From Thermosinus carboxydivorans Nor1 (GTDB taxonomy: Bacteria > Bacillota > Negativicutes > Sporomusales > Thermosinaceae): DNA of 64,000 nt. The notes beneath the pieces were generated by a model. It was not told the origin of the DNA and did no database searches. It worked only from the letters and a program-made list of their open reading frames with translations. Each line of letters begins with the position of its first letter. Within the stretch, counting starts at the first letter, position 1. Positions 54,517 to 63,408 of the stretch are shown piece by piece. Location: positions 1 through 64,000 of the forward strand of contig NZ_AAWL01000004.1 in the NCBI RefSeq assembly GCF_000169155.1, in the 5' to 3' direction. The translations under genes were made by a program, and so were the position numbers.

Positions 54517-56022
54517 TTACTTTTTCATTGTACCGGTTTGCATAAACCGGATATGCCAAGAAAGAGCTTCCTCCAGCAAATGCGGAGTATGGGCCAAGCC
54601 AGTGGCTTTTTCCGCTCTTTCGAGGTAATCAAGCAGCATGGGTTGATAGTCTGGGTGAGCGCAGTTATTGATGATGACCCGGGCCCGCTCTTTCGGGCTT
54701 AAGCCCCGCACATCGGCTACACCACGTTCGGTAATGAAGACGTCAACATCGTGTTCAGTGTGGTCGATATGGGAGCACATCGGCACAATGGAAGAGATTG
54801 CGCCGCCTTTGGCCACCGAACTGGTGAAGAAAAAGGTCAGATAACCGTTGCGGGCGAAATCGCCGGAACCGCCAATCCCGTTCATCATCTTGGTTCCCAT
54901 GATATGGGTGGAGTTGACATGCCCAAAGATGTCGAACTCGATAGCAGTGTTCATGGCAATAACACCGATCCGGCGGGCAACTTCCGGGTTATTGGAAATT
55001 TCCTGCGGGCGAAGCAGGATTTTTTTGCGGTATTCGGCAATATTGGCGTAGAAGCGCTTGAGACCTTCCGGTGAAGGCGTCAGCGACGTACCGGAAGCAA
55101 ACGTAAGCTTGCCGGCGTCAATAAGGTCGAACATGCCGTCCTGAATGACCTCGGTATACACGGAAAGGTTTTCAAACGGCGAATCGACAAGACCGGAGAT
55201 TACGGCGTTGGCAACCGAGCCTACGCCTGACTGCAGTGGCAGCAGATTTTTCGGCAGCCGTCCGTGCTTAATCTCGTTATTCAAAAACTCAATAAGATGG
55301 CCGCTCATGGCCCGGGCGTCATCGTCGATGGCCGCCAGCGGACGAACGGCATCCGGCAGGTCGCAAGGAACTATGTAGGTTATTTTATCGACGCCGCAGG
55401 GAATATAGGGAGTGCCGATCCGGTCATCCGCTTTCATGATGGGAATAGGTTCGCGGTTGGGCGGATCTTTCGGAATGTATACGTCATGCATGCCTTCCAG
55501 TTCAAGAGGTTGCGTAACGTTTACTTCAACAATAACAATGTCGGCGTCCTGCACAAAGGAAGCCGAATTGCCCAGCGATGTCGTAGGAATAATATGGCCT
55601 TCTTCGGTGATGGCGCAAGCCTCGACAATGGCTACATCAACCTTGCCGCCCAAGAAACCGTAACGCGCCATCTGGGCTACATGGCTGAGATGCAAGTCAG
55701 TGTATTGGATGGAGCCATTATTAATCATTTTCCGGATAGCTTCATTGGTCTGATAAGGCAGTCGTTTGGCAATGCCATTGGCCTCAGCCAGGGCGCCATC
55801 CAATTCCTTGCCGACCGAAGCGCCGGTCCACAGGTTAACCTGGAATTTTTCCTTTTTCATTCTTTCCGCCAGCGCCAGGGGCACAGCTTTCGGATAACCG
55901 GCGGGGGTAAAACCGCTGGTGCCGATGTTCATGCCCGGCTTGATAATGGCGGCCGCTTCCTCGGCGCTGACAATCTTGGCATGCAGCGCACTGTTGCGGA
56001 CGCGGTCACGAATGTCAATCAT
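54517..56022 (-). CDS. Succinate (propionyl-CoA) CoA-transferase, Cat1/AarC type
   Basis: 501 residues, class I CoA-transferase of the acetyl-CoA hydrolase family. Moves CoA from propionyl-CoA to succinate, closing the propionate cycle. The catalytic Glu is likely Glu291 in SVYTEVIQDGMFDL; other signatures are GTSGFTPAGYPKAVP and IGGSGDFARNGYLTFF. First gene of the operon. An acetate CoA-transferase role cannot be ruled out. Confidence 0.93.
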   Translation of the reverse strand: MIDIRDRVRNSALHAKIVSAEEAAAIIKPGMNIGTSGFTPAGYPKAVPLALAERMKKEKFQVNLWTGASVGKELDGALAEANGIAKRLPYQTNEAIRKMINNGSIQYTDLHLSHVAQMARYGFLGGKVDVAIVEACAITEEGHIIPTTSLGNSASFVQDADIVIVEVNVTQPLELEGMHDVYIPKDPPNREPIPIMKADDRIGTPYIPCGVDKITYIVPCDLPDAVRPLAAIDDDARAMSGHLIEFLNNEIKHGRLPKNLLPLQSGVGSVANAVISGLVDSPFENLSVYTEVIQDGMFDLIDAGKLTFASGTSLTPSPEGLKRFYANIAEYRKKILLRPQEISNNPEVARRIGVIAMNTAIEFDIFGHVNSTHIMGTKMMNGIGGSGDFARNGYLTFFFTSSVAKGGAISSIVPMCSHIDHTEHDVDVFITERGVADVRGLSPKERARVIINNCAHPDYQPMLLDYLERAEKATGLAHTPHLLEEALSWHIRFMQTGTMKK

Positions 56023-56468
56023 GCACTCTCCTCCTCAACAAATAATCTATAATTCCATGCTACTGGGAAAACCCTTTAGCAGCATTGCTAAAACACACGG
56101 TGTCGCTTTTTTCCTTACGCTGTTTTCATGCTGCCTATTTTGCAATGTTACATTTATTATCAGCGAGAAAATAGAAAATATATACGCCGGCGTTTTGACA
56201 CAAAAAAACACCATTGTTTATTTTGCAAAATTGCAAAACAAACCTTGGTGTTCATACTTGCCCTATGGCCTCCCTAAGCCTCGGCCAAAGGTCGTAAGAA
56301 CCTGGTTTTTGCGTGTACTTTCAGTTTGGCAACCTGGCCATCCTGTCCGTACAAGTGTATAAAGGCACTCGCCATTGCAGAAAGAAACTTCAGCTATTAA
56401 CCATACATAATATTCCATAATACCTCGATAAATTCCTGCTAATACCCGCAGAAAATTTAACATTTTTT
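56023..56468 (-). other. 446-bp region between rex and the propionate operon
   Basis: AT-rich, no supported gene. On the minus strand it contains the terminator at 56202-56252, a second TTTTGCAA-like copy near 56141, a small hairpin TTTAGCA-ATGC-TGCTAAA (56075-56092), and GAGGAGG before the CoA-transferase. I could not place a convincing promoter, and saw no cobalamin riboswitch boxes. Confidence 0.6.
56202..56252 (-). terminator. Terminator after rex with an internal TTTTGCAA palindrome
   Basis: Minus strand AACACCA ... TGGTGTT followed by TTTTT; inside, TTTGTTTTGCAA pairs with TTGCAAAATAAA, so most of the 45 bases are paired. It is 217 bases after rex and 180 before the CoA-transferase. 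Confidence 0.75.
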
Positions 56469-57110
56469 TTACTTATCGCAAAGTTGTCGGGACAAATAGT
56501 AGGACAAACTGCTAAGCCCTACTGACAAATCCTCGCTGACAATGCGGACCGACGGGGGCACGTTAACTTTGATGGGCGCAAAATTCCAAATCCCCCGCAC
56601 CCCAGCGGCAACAAGCCGGTTGGCCACGTCCTGGGCCTGCTCAGCGGGTACGGTGATAACGCCGATCTGAACGCCTTTTTCTTTAACCACCGTCTCCAGC
56701 GCTTGCAGATGATATACCTGAACGTCATTGACTTTCTGTCCGACCTTCGCCGGATCTATGTCAAAAATGGCGACCAAATTAAAGCCGAGGGAAGCGAAGT
56801 TGCGGTAATTGGCCAGCGCCCAGCCGAGGTGACCTACCCCGACGATAGCAATATTCCAGTTGCGGTGGAGTCCCAAGATTTCACCGATGTGACGGATAAG
56901 CTCGCGCACATAGTAGCCCACGCCTTTTTTCCCGAACTCGCCGAACGAAGCCAAATCCTTGCGGATTTGTTCGGGTGTTACGCCAATTCGCCGGCCAAGT
57001 TCTTCCGAGGAGATGATTTCCACTCCCTCCTCCTGCGCTTGGCGGAGTGTGCGAAAATAGAGCGGCAAGCGATCAATCGTGGCTTTGGAGATGACGATAT
57101 GCCCTTTCAA
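56469..57110 (-). CDS. rex: Redox-sensing transcriptional repressor Rex
   Basis: 213 residues from the chosen TTG start (LKGHIVISKATIDRLP), which lies eight bases after GGGGGAGG and gives the normal Rex length. Winged-helix domain (ISSEELGRRIGVTPEQIRKDLASFG) and NAD(H)-binding Rossmann domain (IAIVGVGHLGWALANY). Represses fermentative and hydrogenase genes at low NADH/NAD+. Encoded right after the hydrogenase operon and before the propionate operon, its likely targets. Confidence 0.95.
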   Translation of the reverse strand: MKGHIVISKATIDRLPLYFRTLRQAQEEGVEIISSEELGRRIGVTPEQIRKDLASFGEFGKKGVGYYVRELIRHIGEILGLHRNWNIAIVGVGHLGWALANYRNFASLGFNLVAIFDIDPAKVGQKVNDVQVYHLQALETVVKEKGVQIGVITVPAEQAQDVANRLVAAGVRGIWNFAPIKVNVPPSVRIVSEDLSVGLSSLSYYLSRQLCDK

Positions 57111-57239
57111 AAAGCGGTCCTCCCCCCAATAATGTTCCACTACATATTCGGACTTAGGAGAAGAAAATCCTGCTACTTTGTTCAAAAAAGCACAGATATA
57201 GATTATTGTATTTTCTGAACTTCTAATAAATAACGGTTA

Positions 57240-57277
57240 TGACAAAGAAGGCGACCAGCTGGTCGCCTTCTTTGTCA
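57240..57277. terminator. 38-bp perfect palindrome after hydA
   Basis: TGACAAAGAAGGCGACCAG followed at once by its exact complement: 19 bp per arm, no spacer. It starts five bases after the hydA stop. As RNA it forms a long hairpin whose 3' arm is U-rich (CTTCTTTGTC), so it likely ends the hydrogenase transcript; no separate T run follows. Confidence 0.7.
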
Positions 57278-57281
57278 ACCT

Positions 57282-59006
57282 TTAGCCGCGCTTTTGCGGA
57301 TGGTAGTGGGTATGAAGCAGGCGGTGCGATTTTTCGCCCAGCGGTGTTCCCAGCCATGTCTCATAGAGTTCTTTAATGGCCGGATTTTCATGGGATTTTC
57401 TAAACTGCGAACAGCTGTCGCACTCGTAAATGGACTTAATGCGCTGCTGGCGAACCTCGGCACAGGTCGGGATAGGCTGGCCGCCGCCACCGATACAACC
57501 GCCGGGACAGGCCATAATTTCAATGAAATGATAGTCGGCTTCACCCCGCCGGATTTGGTCGAGCAGCATCCGGGCATTAGCTAGGGTATGGGCTACCGCC
57601 ACCTTAACAGTCATGTCGCCAACCGGTACTTCGGCTTCCTTAATACCGGTAAGGCCGCGGACGTTGTGGAAATCGATGCACTCCAGTTCTTTACCGGTAA
57701 CAAGTTCGGCCACGGTCCGCAGCGCCGCCTCCATAACGCCGCCGGTTGCACCGAAGATAACACCGGCGCCGGTCGAAATACCGAGGGGCGCATCATATTC
57801 TTCTTCCGGCAAACCGGCAAAGTCAATGCCCGCCTCACGGATCATGCGAGCCAGTTCCCGGGTAGTAAGAACATAGTCAACATCCTGATACCCGCTGGCG
57901 CGCATCTCCGGCCGTACGGCCTCGGCCTTTTTCGCGGTGCAGGGCATGATGGACACCGATACGATGTCTTTGGGGTCAATCCCTACCCTCTCCGCATAGT
58001 ACGTTTTGGCGAGAGCGCCAAACATCTGCTGCGGCGATTTGGCGGTGGAAAGGTGATCTAAGAGGTCAGGGTACATTAACTCAATAAAGTTTACCCAACC
58101 GGGACTGCACGAAGTAATCATCGGCAACTTTCCGCCCTTGGCCAGCCGGTCAAGAAACTCCGAACCTTCTTCCATGATGGTCAGGTCAGCCGTGAAGTCG
58201 GTGTCAAAAACTTTGTCAAAGCCGAGCCGGCGCAGAGCGGCCACCATTTTGCCGGTAACAATGCTGCCGGTGCCCATGCCCAGCGCCTCGCCCAAGGCGA
58301 CCCGCACGGCCGGTGCAGTCTGGACAACGACATGTTTAGCCGGGTCACTGAGCGCCTGCCAAACAGCGGCGGTATCGTCTTTTTCCACAATGGCGCCCGT
58401 CGGACAGACACTGGCACATTGTCCGCAGTAAGTGCATGCAACTTGATGGAGCCCTTGATTGAACGCCGGCGCTACGGTGGTATTAAACCCGCGGTTTACA
58501 AAGCTGTAGACATGAACGCCCTGGCGCTCGCTGCACGCCCGGATGCACCGGCCGCACAAAATGCACTTGGACGGGTCGCGCACAAGGGAGGGGTTATCAG
58601 CATCAAGAGGATAACTTTTCTTTTCGCCGTCAAACCGGATTTTGCGAATACCCAGGTCGGCGGCAATGGTCTGGAGTTCGCAGTTGAGGTTCCGCTGGCA
58701 GGAAAGGCAGTCTTGCGGATGGTTCGCCAACAGTAGCTCCACGACCAGCTTACGCGCTTGGCGTACCGCCGGGGTATTCGTCCGCACCACCATGCCTTCG
58801 CTTACGGGATAAACGCAGGACGCGACCAGGGTGCGCGCTCCTTCCACTTCGACCATGCAGACGCGGCAGGCGCCCTCCGGTCTCAGTTCAGGATGGTAAC
58901 ACAGGCTGGGAATTTTAACGCCGCAGGACCGGGCCGCTTCCAGAACGGTCGCGTTTTTTGGCACTTGTACCTTTTGGCCGTCGATTGTTATATTAACCAT
59001 TTCCAT
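57282..59006 (-). CDS. [FeFe] hydrogenase catalytic subunit, NAD-linked HydA/HndD type
   Basis: 574 residues. N-terminal [2Fe-2S] domain (Cys 36, 47, 50, 64), His-Cys cluster (HPQDCLSCQRNLNC), two [4Fe-4S] clusters (CILCGRCIRAC; CTYCGQCASVC), then the H-cluster domain: TSCSPGW (Cys300), MPCTAKKAE (Cys356) and MACPGGCIGGGGQP (Cys500, 504). A short FeS-like tail CDSC follows. With the NuoF- and NuoE-like partners it forms a multimeric, probably electron-bifurcating hydrogenase using NADH and ferredoxin. Confidence 0.96.
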   Translation of the reverse strand: MEMVNITIDGQKVQVPKNATVLEAARSCGVKIPSLCYHPELRPEGACRVCMVEVEGARTLVASCVYPVSEGMVVRTNTPAVRQARKLVVELLLANHPQDCLSCQRNLNCELQTIAADLGIRKIRFDGEKKSYPLDADNPSLVRDPSKCILCGRCIRACSERQGVHVYSFVNRGFNTTVAPAFNQGLHQVACTYCGQCASVCPTGAIVEKDDTAAVWQALSDPAKHVVVQTAPAVRVALGEALGMGTGSIVTGKMVAALRRLGFDKVFDTDFTADLTIMEEGSEFLDRLAKGGKLPMITSCSPGWVNFIELMYPDLLDHLSTAKSPQQMFGALAKTYYAERVGIDPKDIVSVSIMPCTAKKAEAVRPEMRASGYQDVDYVLTTRELARMIREAGIDFAGLPEEEYDAPLGISTGAGVIFGATGGVMEAALRTVAELVTGKELECIDFHNVRGLTGIKEAEVPVGDMTVKVAVAHTLANARMLLDQIRRGEADYHFIEIMACPGGCIGGGGQPIPTCAEVRQQRIKSIYECDSCSQFRKSHENPAIKELYETWLGTPLGEKSHRLLHTHYHPQKRG

Positions 59007-59023
59007 TGTTTCACGCTCCTATC

Positions 59024-60814
59024 TTAGCCCTTGATAATGGCCTTAAAAGGGCACTTGGCCATGCAGGCGCCGCACTTGATGCATTTCGCTTGGTTGATGC
59101 TGTGCCGCCCTTTGATTTCGCCGCTGATCGCCTCAACCGGACATGCTTTCTTGCACAGACCGCAGCCTTTGCACAGCTCAGTGATCTGATAGCCGGACAA
59201 CTTGGCGCAGACTCCGGCCGGACAGCGCTTGTCATTAATATGGGCCTCATATTCATGGCGGAAATAGCGCAGCGTGCTGAGCACCGGGTTAGGAGCCGTC
59301 TGCCCCAGTCCGCACAGCGCCGTAGCCTTAATGTTTTTGGCCAGGTCCTCCAGCAGGGCAATATCATCCGGACGCCCTTTGCCCTCCGTAATCCGGGTCA
59401 GAATTTCCAGCATACGCTTGGTGCCCTCACGGCAGGGAGTGCACTTGCCGCACGATTCCGACTGAGTAAAGTTGAGGAAGAATTTAGCGACATCGACCAT
59501 GCACGTCGTTTCATCCATGACGACGAGGCCACCCGAGCCCATCATCGCGCCCGCCTGGGTGAGCGAGTCATAGTCAATGGGCAGATCGAGCAGTTCTTCC
59601 GGCAGACAGCCGCCAGACGGCCCGCCGATTTGGACGGCCTTAAACTTCCGGCCGCCAGGGATGCCACCGCCGATGTCATAGATGATTTCCCGCATGGTAA
59701 TGCCCATGGGAACTTCCGCCAGACCGGTATTGTTAATCCGGCCGGTAAGCGCGAAGACCTTGGTCCCTTTGCTGCGCTCGGTGCCGATGCTGGCATACCA
59801 GTCGGCGCCGCGGGTAATGATTTGCGGCACATTGGCAAAAGTCTCGACATTGTTGATATTCGTAGGCTTGCCCCATAGGCCGGAAATGGCCGGGAAGGGC
59901 GGCCGCGGACGCGGCATGCCGCGCTTGCCTTCAATCGAGGCAAGAAGCGCCGTTTCTTCGCCACAGACAAACGCGCCGGCGCCTTCTTTGATTTTTAGGT
60001 GGAAATTAAAACCGGTGCCGAGAATATTGTCGCCTAAGAGGCCCATGTCCTCGGCCTGCTTGATGGCCAACTTGAGCCGTTTTATCGCCAGCGGATATTC
60101 CGCGCGCACATAGACATAGCCCTCATCGGCGCCAATAGCGTAGCCGCAAATGGCCATACCCTCAATAACACGATGCGGATCGCCCTCGAGAACGCTGCGG
60201 TCCATGAAGGCGCCAGGGTCGCCTTCGTCGGCATTGCAGACCACATATTTCTTGTCGCCTTTGGCATTCCGGGTAAACTCCCACTTCAGCCCGGTGGGGA
60301 AACCGCCGCCGCCCCGGCCGCGGAGTCCCGATTTTTTCACTTCGGCCACCACTTGCTCGGGCGTCATTTCCGTCAACGCTTTGGCTAAGGCGTCATAGCC
60401 GCCGACCGCAATATATTCTTCAATCGACTCGGGATTGATGTGACCGCAGTTAGCCAGCACCAGCCGCATTTGTTTTTTATAAAAACCGATTTCATCGTAA
60501 TGGGGAATTTTTTCGTGCGAAACCGGCTCGCGATACAAAAGCCGCTCGACGACCCGGCCTTTGTACAAATGGCTTTCCACCAGTTCCGGTACGTCGCTCT
60601 CTTGCACGCGGCAGTAAAAAACGCCTTCCGGATAGACAATGACAATCGGCCCCATTTCACAGAAGCCATGACAGCCTGTTTCAACAACTTTCACTTCTTT
60701 GTCCAGGCCTGTTCTGGCCAACTCAGCGCGCAAAGCCGCTTCCACTTTCTTCGAGCCGGAAGAAACACAGCCCGTACCGGCGCAAATAAGAACATGCGCT
60801 CTAATGTGTTCCAT
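59024..60814 (-). CDS. Hydrogenase NuoF-like subunit (HydB/HndC type)
   Basis: 596 residues. N-terminal thioredoxin-like [2Fe-2S] part (CAGTGCVSSG, TGCHGFCEMGP), FMN/NADH domain (SGLRGRGGGGFPTGLKW, CNADEGDPGAFMDR), the NuoF [4Fe-4S] site (ESCGKCTPCREG), and two C-terminal ferredoxin clusters (CKGCGLCKKACP; CIKCGACMAKCP). Start MEHIRAH with GGGAGGG upstream. Probably the flavin site of electron bifurcation. Confidence 0.96.
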   Translation of the reverse strand: MEHIRAHVLICAGTGCVSSGSKKVEAALRAELARTGLDKEVKVVETGCHGFCEMGPIVIVYPEGVFYCRVQESDVPELVESHLYKGRVVERLLYREPVSHEKIPHYDEIGFYKKQMRLVLANCGHINPESIEEYIAVGGYDALAKALTEMTPEQVVAEVKKSGLRGRGGGGFPTGLKWEFTRNAKGDKKYVVCNADEGDPGAFMDRSVLEGDPHRVIEGMAICGYAIGADEGYVYVRAEYPLAIKRLKLAIKQAEDMGLLGDNILGTGFNFHLKIKEGAGAFVCGEETALLASIEGKRGMPRPRPPFPAISGLWGKPTNINNVETFANVPQIITRGADWYASIGTERSKGTKVFALTGRINNTGLAEVPMGITMREIIYDIGGGIPGGRKFKAVQIGGPSGGCLPEELLDLPIDYDSLTQAGAMMGSGGLVVMDETTCMVDVAKFFLNFTQSESCGKCTPCREGTKRMLEILTRITEGKGRPDDIALLEDLAKNIKATALCGLGQTAPNPVLSTLRYFRHEYEAHINDKRCPAGVCAKLSGYQITELCKGCGLCKKACPVEAISGEIKGRHSINQAKCIKCGACMAKCPFKAIIKG

Positions 60815-60845
60815 TTTTTTCCCTCCCATTCACTGCTGGTCCTAG

Positions 60846-61211
60846 TTATGCGTCAAGTTTGCCCACAACCATTTCTTCCACAATGCGCCCGTTGACCACA
60901 TGCTCGGCAATGATCTTGGGCACGTCGGCCACTTTGACCTTGCCGTAGGTGATGCGGGGTTCGCCGGGACGGATTACGTCGACCAGCACTTCCTTTTCGC
61001 ACATGCCGATGCAGCCCGTCTGGCGGACGGTTACATCCTGAAGCTTGCGCTTGGCAATCTCGTCAAGAATGGCGGCCATGACTTCGCGCGCGCCGGCGGC
61101 GATACCGCACGTCCCCATGCCGACAATTATTTGCGTACCGGCCCCGTGTCTCAGTTTGGTCTGGGCCTGAACCTGTTCACGCAACCGTTTCAGATCCTCA
61201 ATGGTTTTCAT
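60846..61211 (-). CDS. Thioredoxin-like [2Fe-2S] subunit (HndB type)
   Basis: 121 residues. MGTCGIAAGARE and TGCIGMCEKE give the four-cysteine [2Fe-2S] site of thioredoxin-like ferredoxins. Homologous to HndB of NADP-reducing hydrogenases; an electron-transfer subunit. The start overlaps the ATPase gene by 14 bases. Confidence 0.92.
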   Translation of the reverse strand: MKTIEDLKRLREQVQAQTKLRHGAGTQIIVGMGTCGIAAGAREVMAAILDEIAKRKLQDVTVRQTGCIGMCEKEVLVDVIRPGEPRITYGKVKVADVPKIIAEHVVNGRIVEEMVVGKLDA

Positions 61212-61761
61212 CTGTCACACCTCCGTATAAATTAACTATCCCTTCCCGCAGATATTCCTTTAACCAGACAAGCACTTCCGGGTGGCTCAGCGGCACTCCG
61301 TCCAATGCGGCTTTAAGTTCCCGCGTCGCCAGGGTAAACTCGCGTTCACCCACTTTATGACGGTAAGAAAAGTCCAAATCCGGGTTGGCGACGATAATCG
61401 CAAGCAACGCGCCAGCCAGATCGCCAAGGGGCGGCCGGTCCCAATGACTGCGGCCATACACCGCCTCTACCACCGTTCCCCGGCCTGGCTGTGAATCAAT
61501 TTTTAGATAACCGCCTGTGCGCTGGGCCGTCATTTCCAATAGCGGCAGTCCCAACCCGATCCGACGGGTTGTTCTGCTGGTTACAAACGGGTCGGTTGCC
61601 TGCCGGCACGTCATTTCGTCCATACCCCGCCCGTTGTCGCTTACCCGCAGCACCAAAAGATCCTGCTGCTTGTCTTCGTTAATTGTTACTTCGACTACGC
61701 CAGCCCCCGCCTCAATCGAGTTTTGTACCAAATCGAGAATATGCAGGGACAATTCACGCAT
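61198..61761 (-). CDS. GHKL ATPase-domain protein in the hydrogenase operon
   Basis: 187 residues. Histidine-kinase-type ATP-binding fold: N-box LVQNSIEAGAGVVEV, G1 box VSDNGRGMD, G2 box RIGLGLPLLEMTAQ. No His-phosphoacceptor domain, so it is not a full kinase; it resembles anti-sigma-type or stand-alone ATPases found in clostridial hydrogenase operons. Role unknown, perhaps redox signalling or assembly. Two bases from the NuoE-like gene. Confidence 0.85.
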   Translation of the reverse strand: MRELSLHILDLVQNSIEAGAGVVEVTINEDKQQDLLVLRVSDNGRGMDEMTCRQATDPFVTSRTTRRIGLGLPLLEMTAQRTGGYLKIDSQPGRGTVVEAVYGRSHWDRPPLGDLAGALLAIIVANPDLDFSYRHKVGEREFTLATRELKAALDGVPLSHPEVLVWLKEYLREGIVNLYGGVTDENH

Positions 61762-61763
61762 CT

Positions 61764-62264
61764 TTACTCGTATTTAGCCAGGATGGACGGAATAACTTCC
61801 GGCGTCAGGCGACCGTGGGTATCATCGTTGATCATCATGACCGGAGCAAGACCACAGGCGCCTATGCAGGCCACCGTTTCCAGCGTAAACTTGAGGTCGG
61901 CCGTCGTGCCGCCGGCAGTGATCTTGAGGTTGTCCTCAAGCGCTTTCAAAATGGCTTTGGCGCCGCGCACATGGCACGCCGTACCTTGGCAGACGCGAAT
62001 AATGTTACGGCCCCGCGGGTTAAGGTGGAACTGGGCATAGAAGGTGACAACGCCGTAAATTTGGCTCACAGGAATGTCGAGTTTCTCAGCGATGTATTCA
62101 ATTACTTCTTTGGACAAATAACCATAGGCGTTTTGCGCTTCCTGTAAAACCGGGATAAGAGCGCCCTTGACTCCCTGGTACTTGGCCAGAATTTCGTCAA
62201 GTTGGGCCAGCGCCGTAGATTGGCCGCCTGAGCAGCAGCAATTGTGTTCCTTGTTGCCAGTCAT
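61764..62264 (-). CDS. Hydrogenase NuoE-like subunit (HydC/HndA type)
   Basis: 166 residues. Begins with a cysteine run (CCCSGG), then a helical part and the [2Fe-2S] site CQGTACHV ... CIGACGLAP. Partner of the NuoF-like subunit. AAAGGAGG precedes the ATG, and a Rex-like operator lies just upstream. Confidence 0.95.
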   Translation of the reverse strand: MTGNKEHNCCCSGGQSTALAQLDEILAKYQGVKGALIPVLQEAQNAYGYLSKEVIEYIAEKLDIPVSQIYGVVTFYAQFHLNPRGRNIIRVCQGTACHVRGAKAILKALEDNLKITAGGTTADLKFTLETVACIGACGLAPVMMINDDTHGRLTPEVIPSILAKYE

Positions 62265-62278
62265 TAAGAGAGCCTCCT

Positions 62279-62296
62279 TTGTGAATTTATTAACAT
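62279..62296. promoter_or_regulatory. Candidate Rex operator before the hydrogenase operon
   Basis: TTGTGAA-TTTA-TTAACAT: the first half-site is a perfect match to the Rex consensus (TTGTGAAnnnnTTCACAA), the second agrees at five of seven positions. It overlaps the start of the ribosome-binding region of the NuoE-like gene, so binding would block transcription. rex itself is in this window. Confidence 0.55.
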
Positions 62297-62319
62297 ATTA
62301 ACGTAAAATAGCCCCGCGG

Positions 62320-63066
62320 CTATACCATCACCACCTTTCGCAGGTTTTGCCCATATAAAGCCTGTCGGATTTCTGCCAGAGTAGGTTGCGCGATTAGGAA
62401 AATCGTTTTGGCGCCGCAAAGGAAATCATCGATGGTATGGGCATCGGAAGCGGTGACAAAAGGCAGGTTTCCCGCCTGGGGAAACCGCGTCCGCGCCTCT
62501 TGCAGGGTTACCCGGCTTGATACTTCCACGGCCGCAAGCGGTAAATCGTCCGGCACAAATCCAAGCTGGGACAAGATGCTATAAGCCGGGCGGTCAATGT
62601 GCGCGGCGATGCACAGTCCACCAAGAGCGTTAGCCGCCGTTACCACTTCGGCTATCCCCATTTTCAGCGAAGTCAACAACATCCGTTGTTTTACTTCCAG
62701 CAGGTTATCTTCGGCGTCAACGACAAACTGCGCGCCAAGCCGGGCTTCATCGTTGACAAGCGGCGGCAAATTGGCTTCAACCAGACGCTGCCACTGTCGA
62801 AACGCCGTCAGCCGGTCGAATAGGACAACGAGATGAACTTCTTCCCGCGTTTCCACTTCCATGCCGGGCAGCACCGTCACGCCCGTGCCCACCGCCGCGG
62901 CCAACGCGGCCGGCACATTGTCGCCGGCATTATGGTCGGTAACGGCCACAATATCAATGCCGGCATCAGCAGCGTGGCGGATAATGTTGCGCGGCGTCAT
63001 TTCCACGGCGGCACAAGGTGATAACACGGTATGAACATGAAGGTCAGCAACATACCGGCGCATCAC
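62320..63066 (-). CDS. PHP-domain metal-dependent phosphoesterase
   Basis: 248 residues. Metal motifs YVADLHVHTVLSPC, VAVTDHNAGDN, GMEVETREEVHLV and SDAHTIDD are complete, so it is probably an active hydrolase of the PHP family (RNase AM/YciV-like or histidinol-phosphatase-like). Substrate unknown. Consistently found with the DRTGG protein and hydrogenase genes in Firmicutes. Overlaps the DRTGG gene by 4 bases. Confidence 0.9.
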   Translation of the reverse strand: MMRRYVADLHVHTVLSPCAAVEMTPRNIIRHAADAGIDIVAVTDHNAGDNVPAALAAAVGTGVTVLPGMEVETREEVHLVVLFDRLTAFRQWQRLVEANLPPLVNDEARLGAQFVVDAEDNLLEVKQRMLLTSLKMGIAEVVTAANALGGLCIAAHIDRPAYSILSQLGFVPDDLPLAAVEVSSRVTLQEARTRFPQAGNLPFVTASDAHTIDDFLCGAKTIFLIAQPTLAEIRQALYGQNLRKVVMV

Positions 63067-63404
63067 AAGCCCCGCACACCCTGAGTATACAGCCGGCCTA
63101 CCGCTTCAAATGCCGGAAGGGCAGTGGCAAGAAGGACAACTCTCTCGGCCGCGGCTCTTTTTATCGTCGCGGCATCAGGCCGGACGCCGCCGGCAATGAC
63201 CACGGCCGCCAGGCCGGTCAGGGAGGCGACGGCCACGACATTATGATGGGCCTGCATCGTAACCCACACCGCGCCGGCCGGCGCCTGGGCCATGACATTG
63301 CTTAGCAAGTCGGACACATAACCACCGGTAACGGCGCCGGTCAGGCAATCTGCCCCGGCTAATACCTCCGCTTCCAAAATGCTTACCAATTCCTTAACGG
63401 TCAT
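63063..63404 (-). CDS. DRTGG-domain protein
   Basis: 113 residues, a stand-alone DRTGG domain (VAVASLTGLAAVVIAGGVRPDAATI resembles the family core). This fold occurs next to CBS domains and in phosphotransacetylase and probably binds a small ligand; function unknown. ATG chosen behind GAGGAG, which lies in the end of the upstream gene. Confidence 0.8.
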   Translation of the reverse strand: MTVKELVSILEAEVLAGADCLTGAVTGGYVSDLLSNVMAQAPAGAVWVTMQAHHNVVAVASLTGLAAVVIAGGVRPDAATIKRAAAERVVLLATALPAFEAVGRLYTQGVRGL

Positions 63405-63408
63405 ACTT

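Noticed and set aside
53438..54628. Long open frame on the plus strand opposite the mutase gene
   Set aside because: It is antisense to a well-conserved enzyme, has no ribosome site and shows no domain; long antisense frames are common at this base composition. The same applies to 47213-48067 and 59006-59878.
56023..56200. Cobalamin riboswitch before the B12-dependent mutase operon
   Set aside because: I saw no B12-box-like sequence or suitable fold in the leader.
56263..56463. 66-residue frame after rex on the minus strand
   Set aside because: Starts at an ATG inside a T/A run without a ribosome site, with no recognisable feature.
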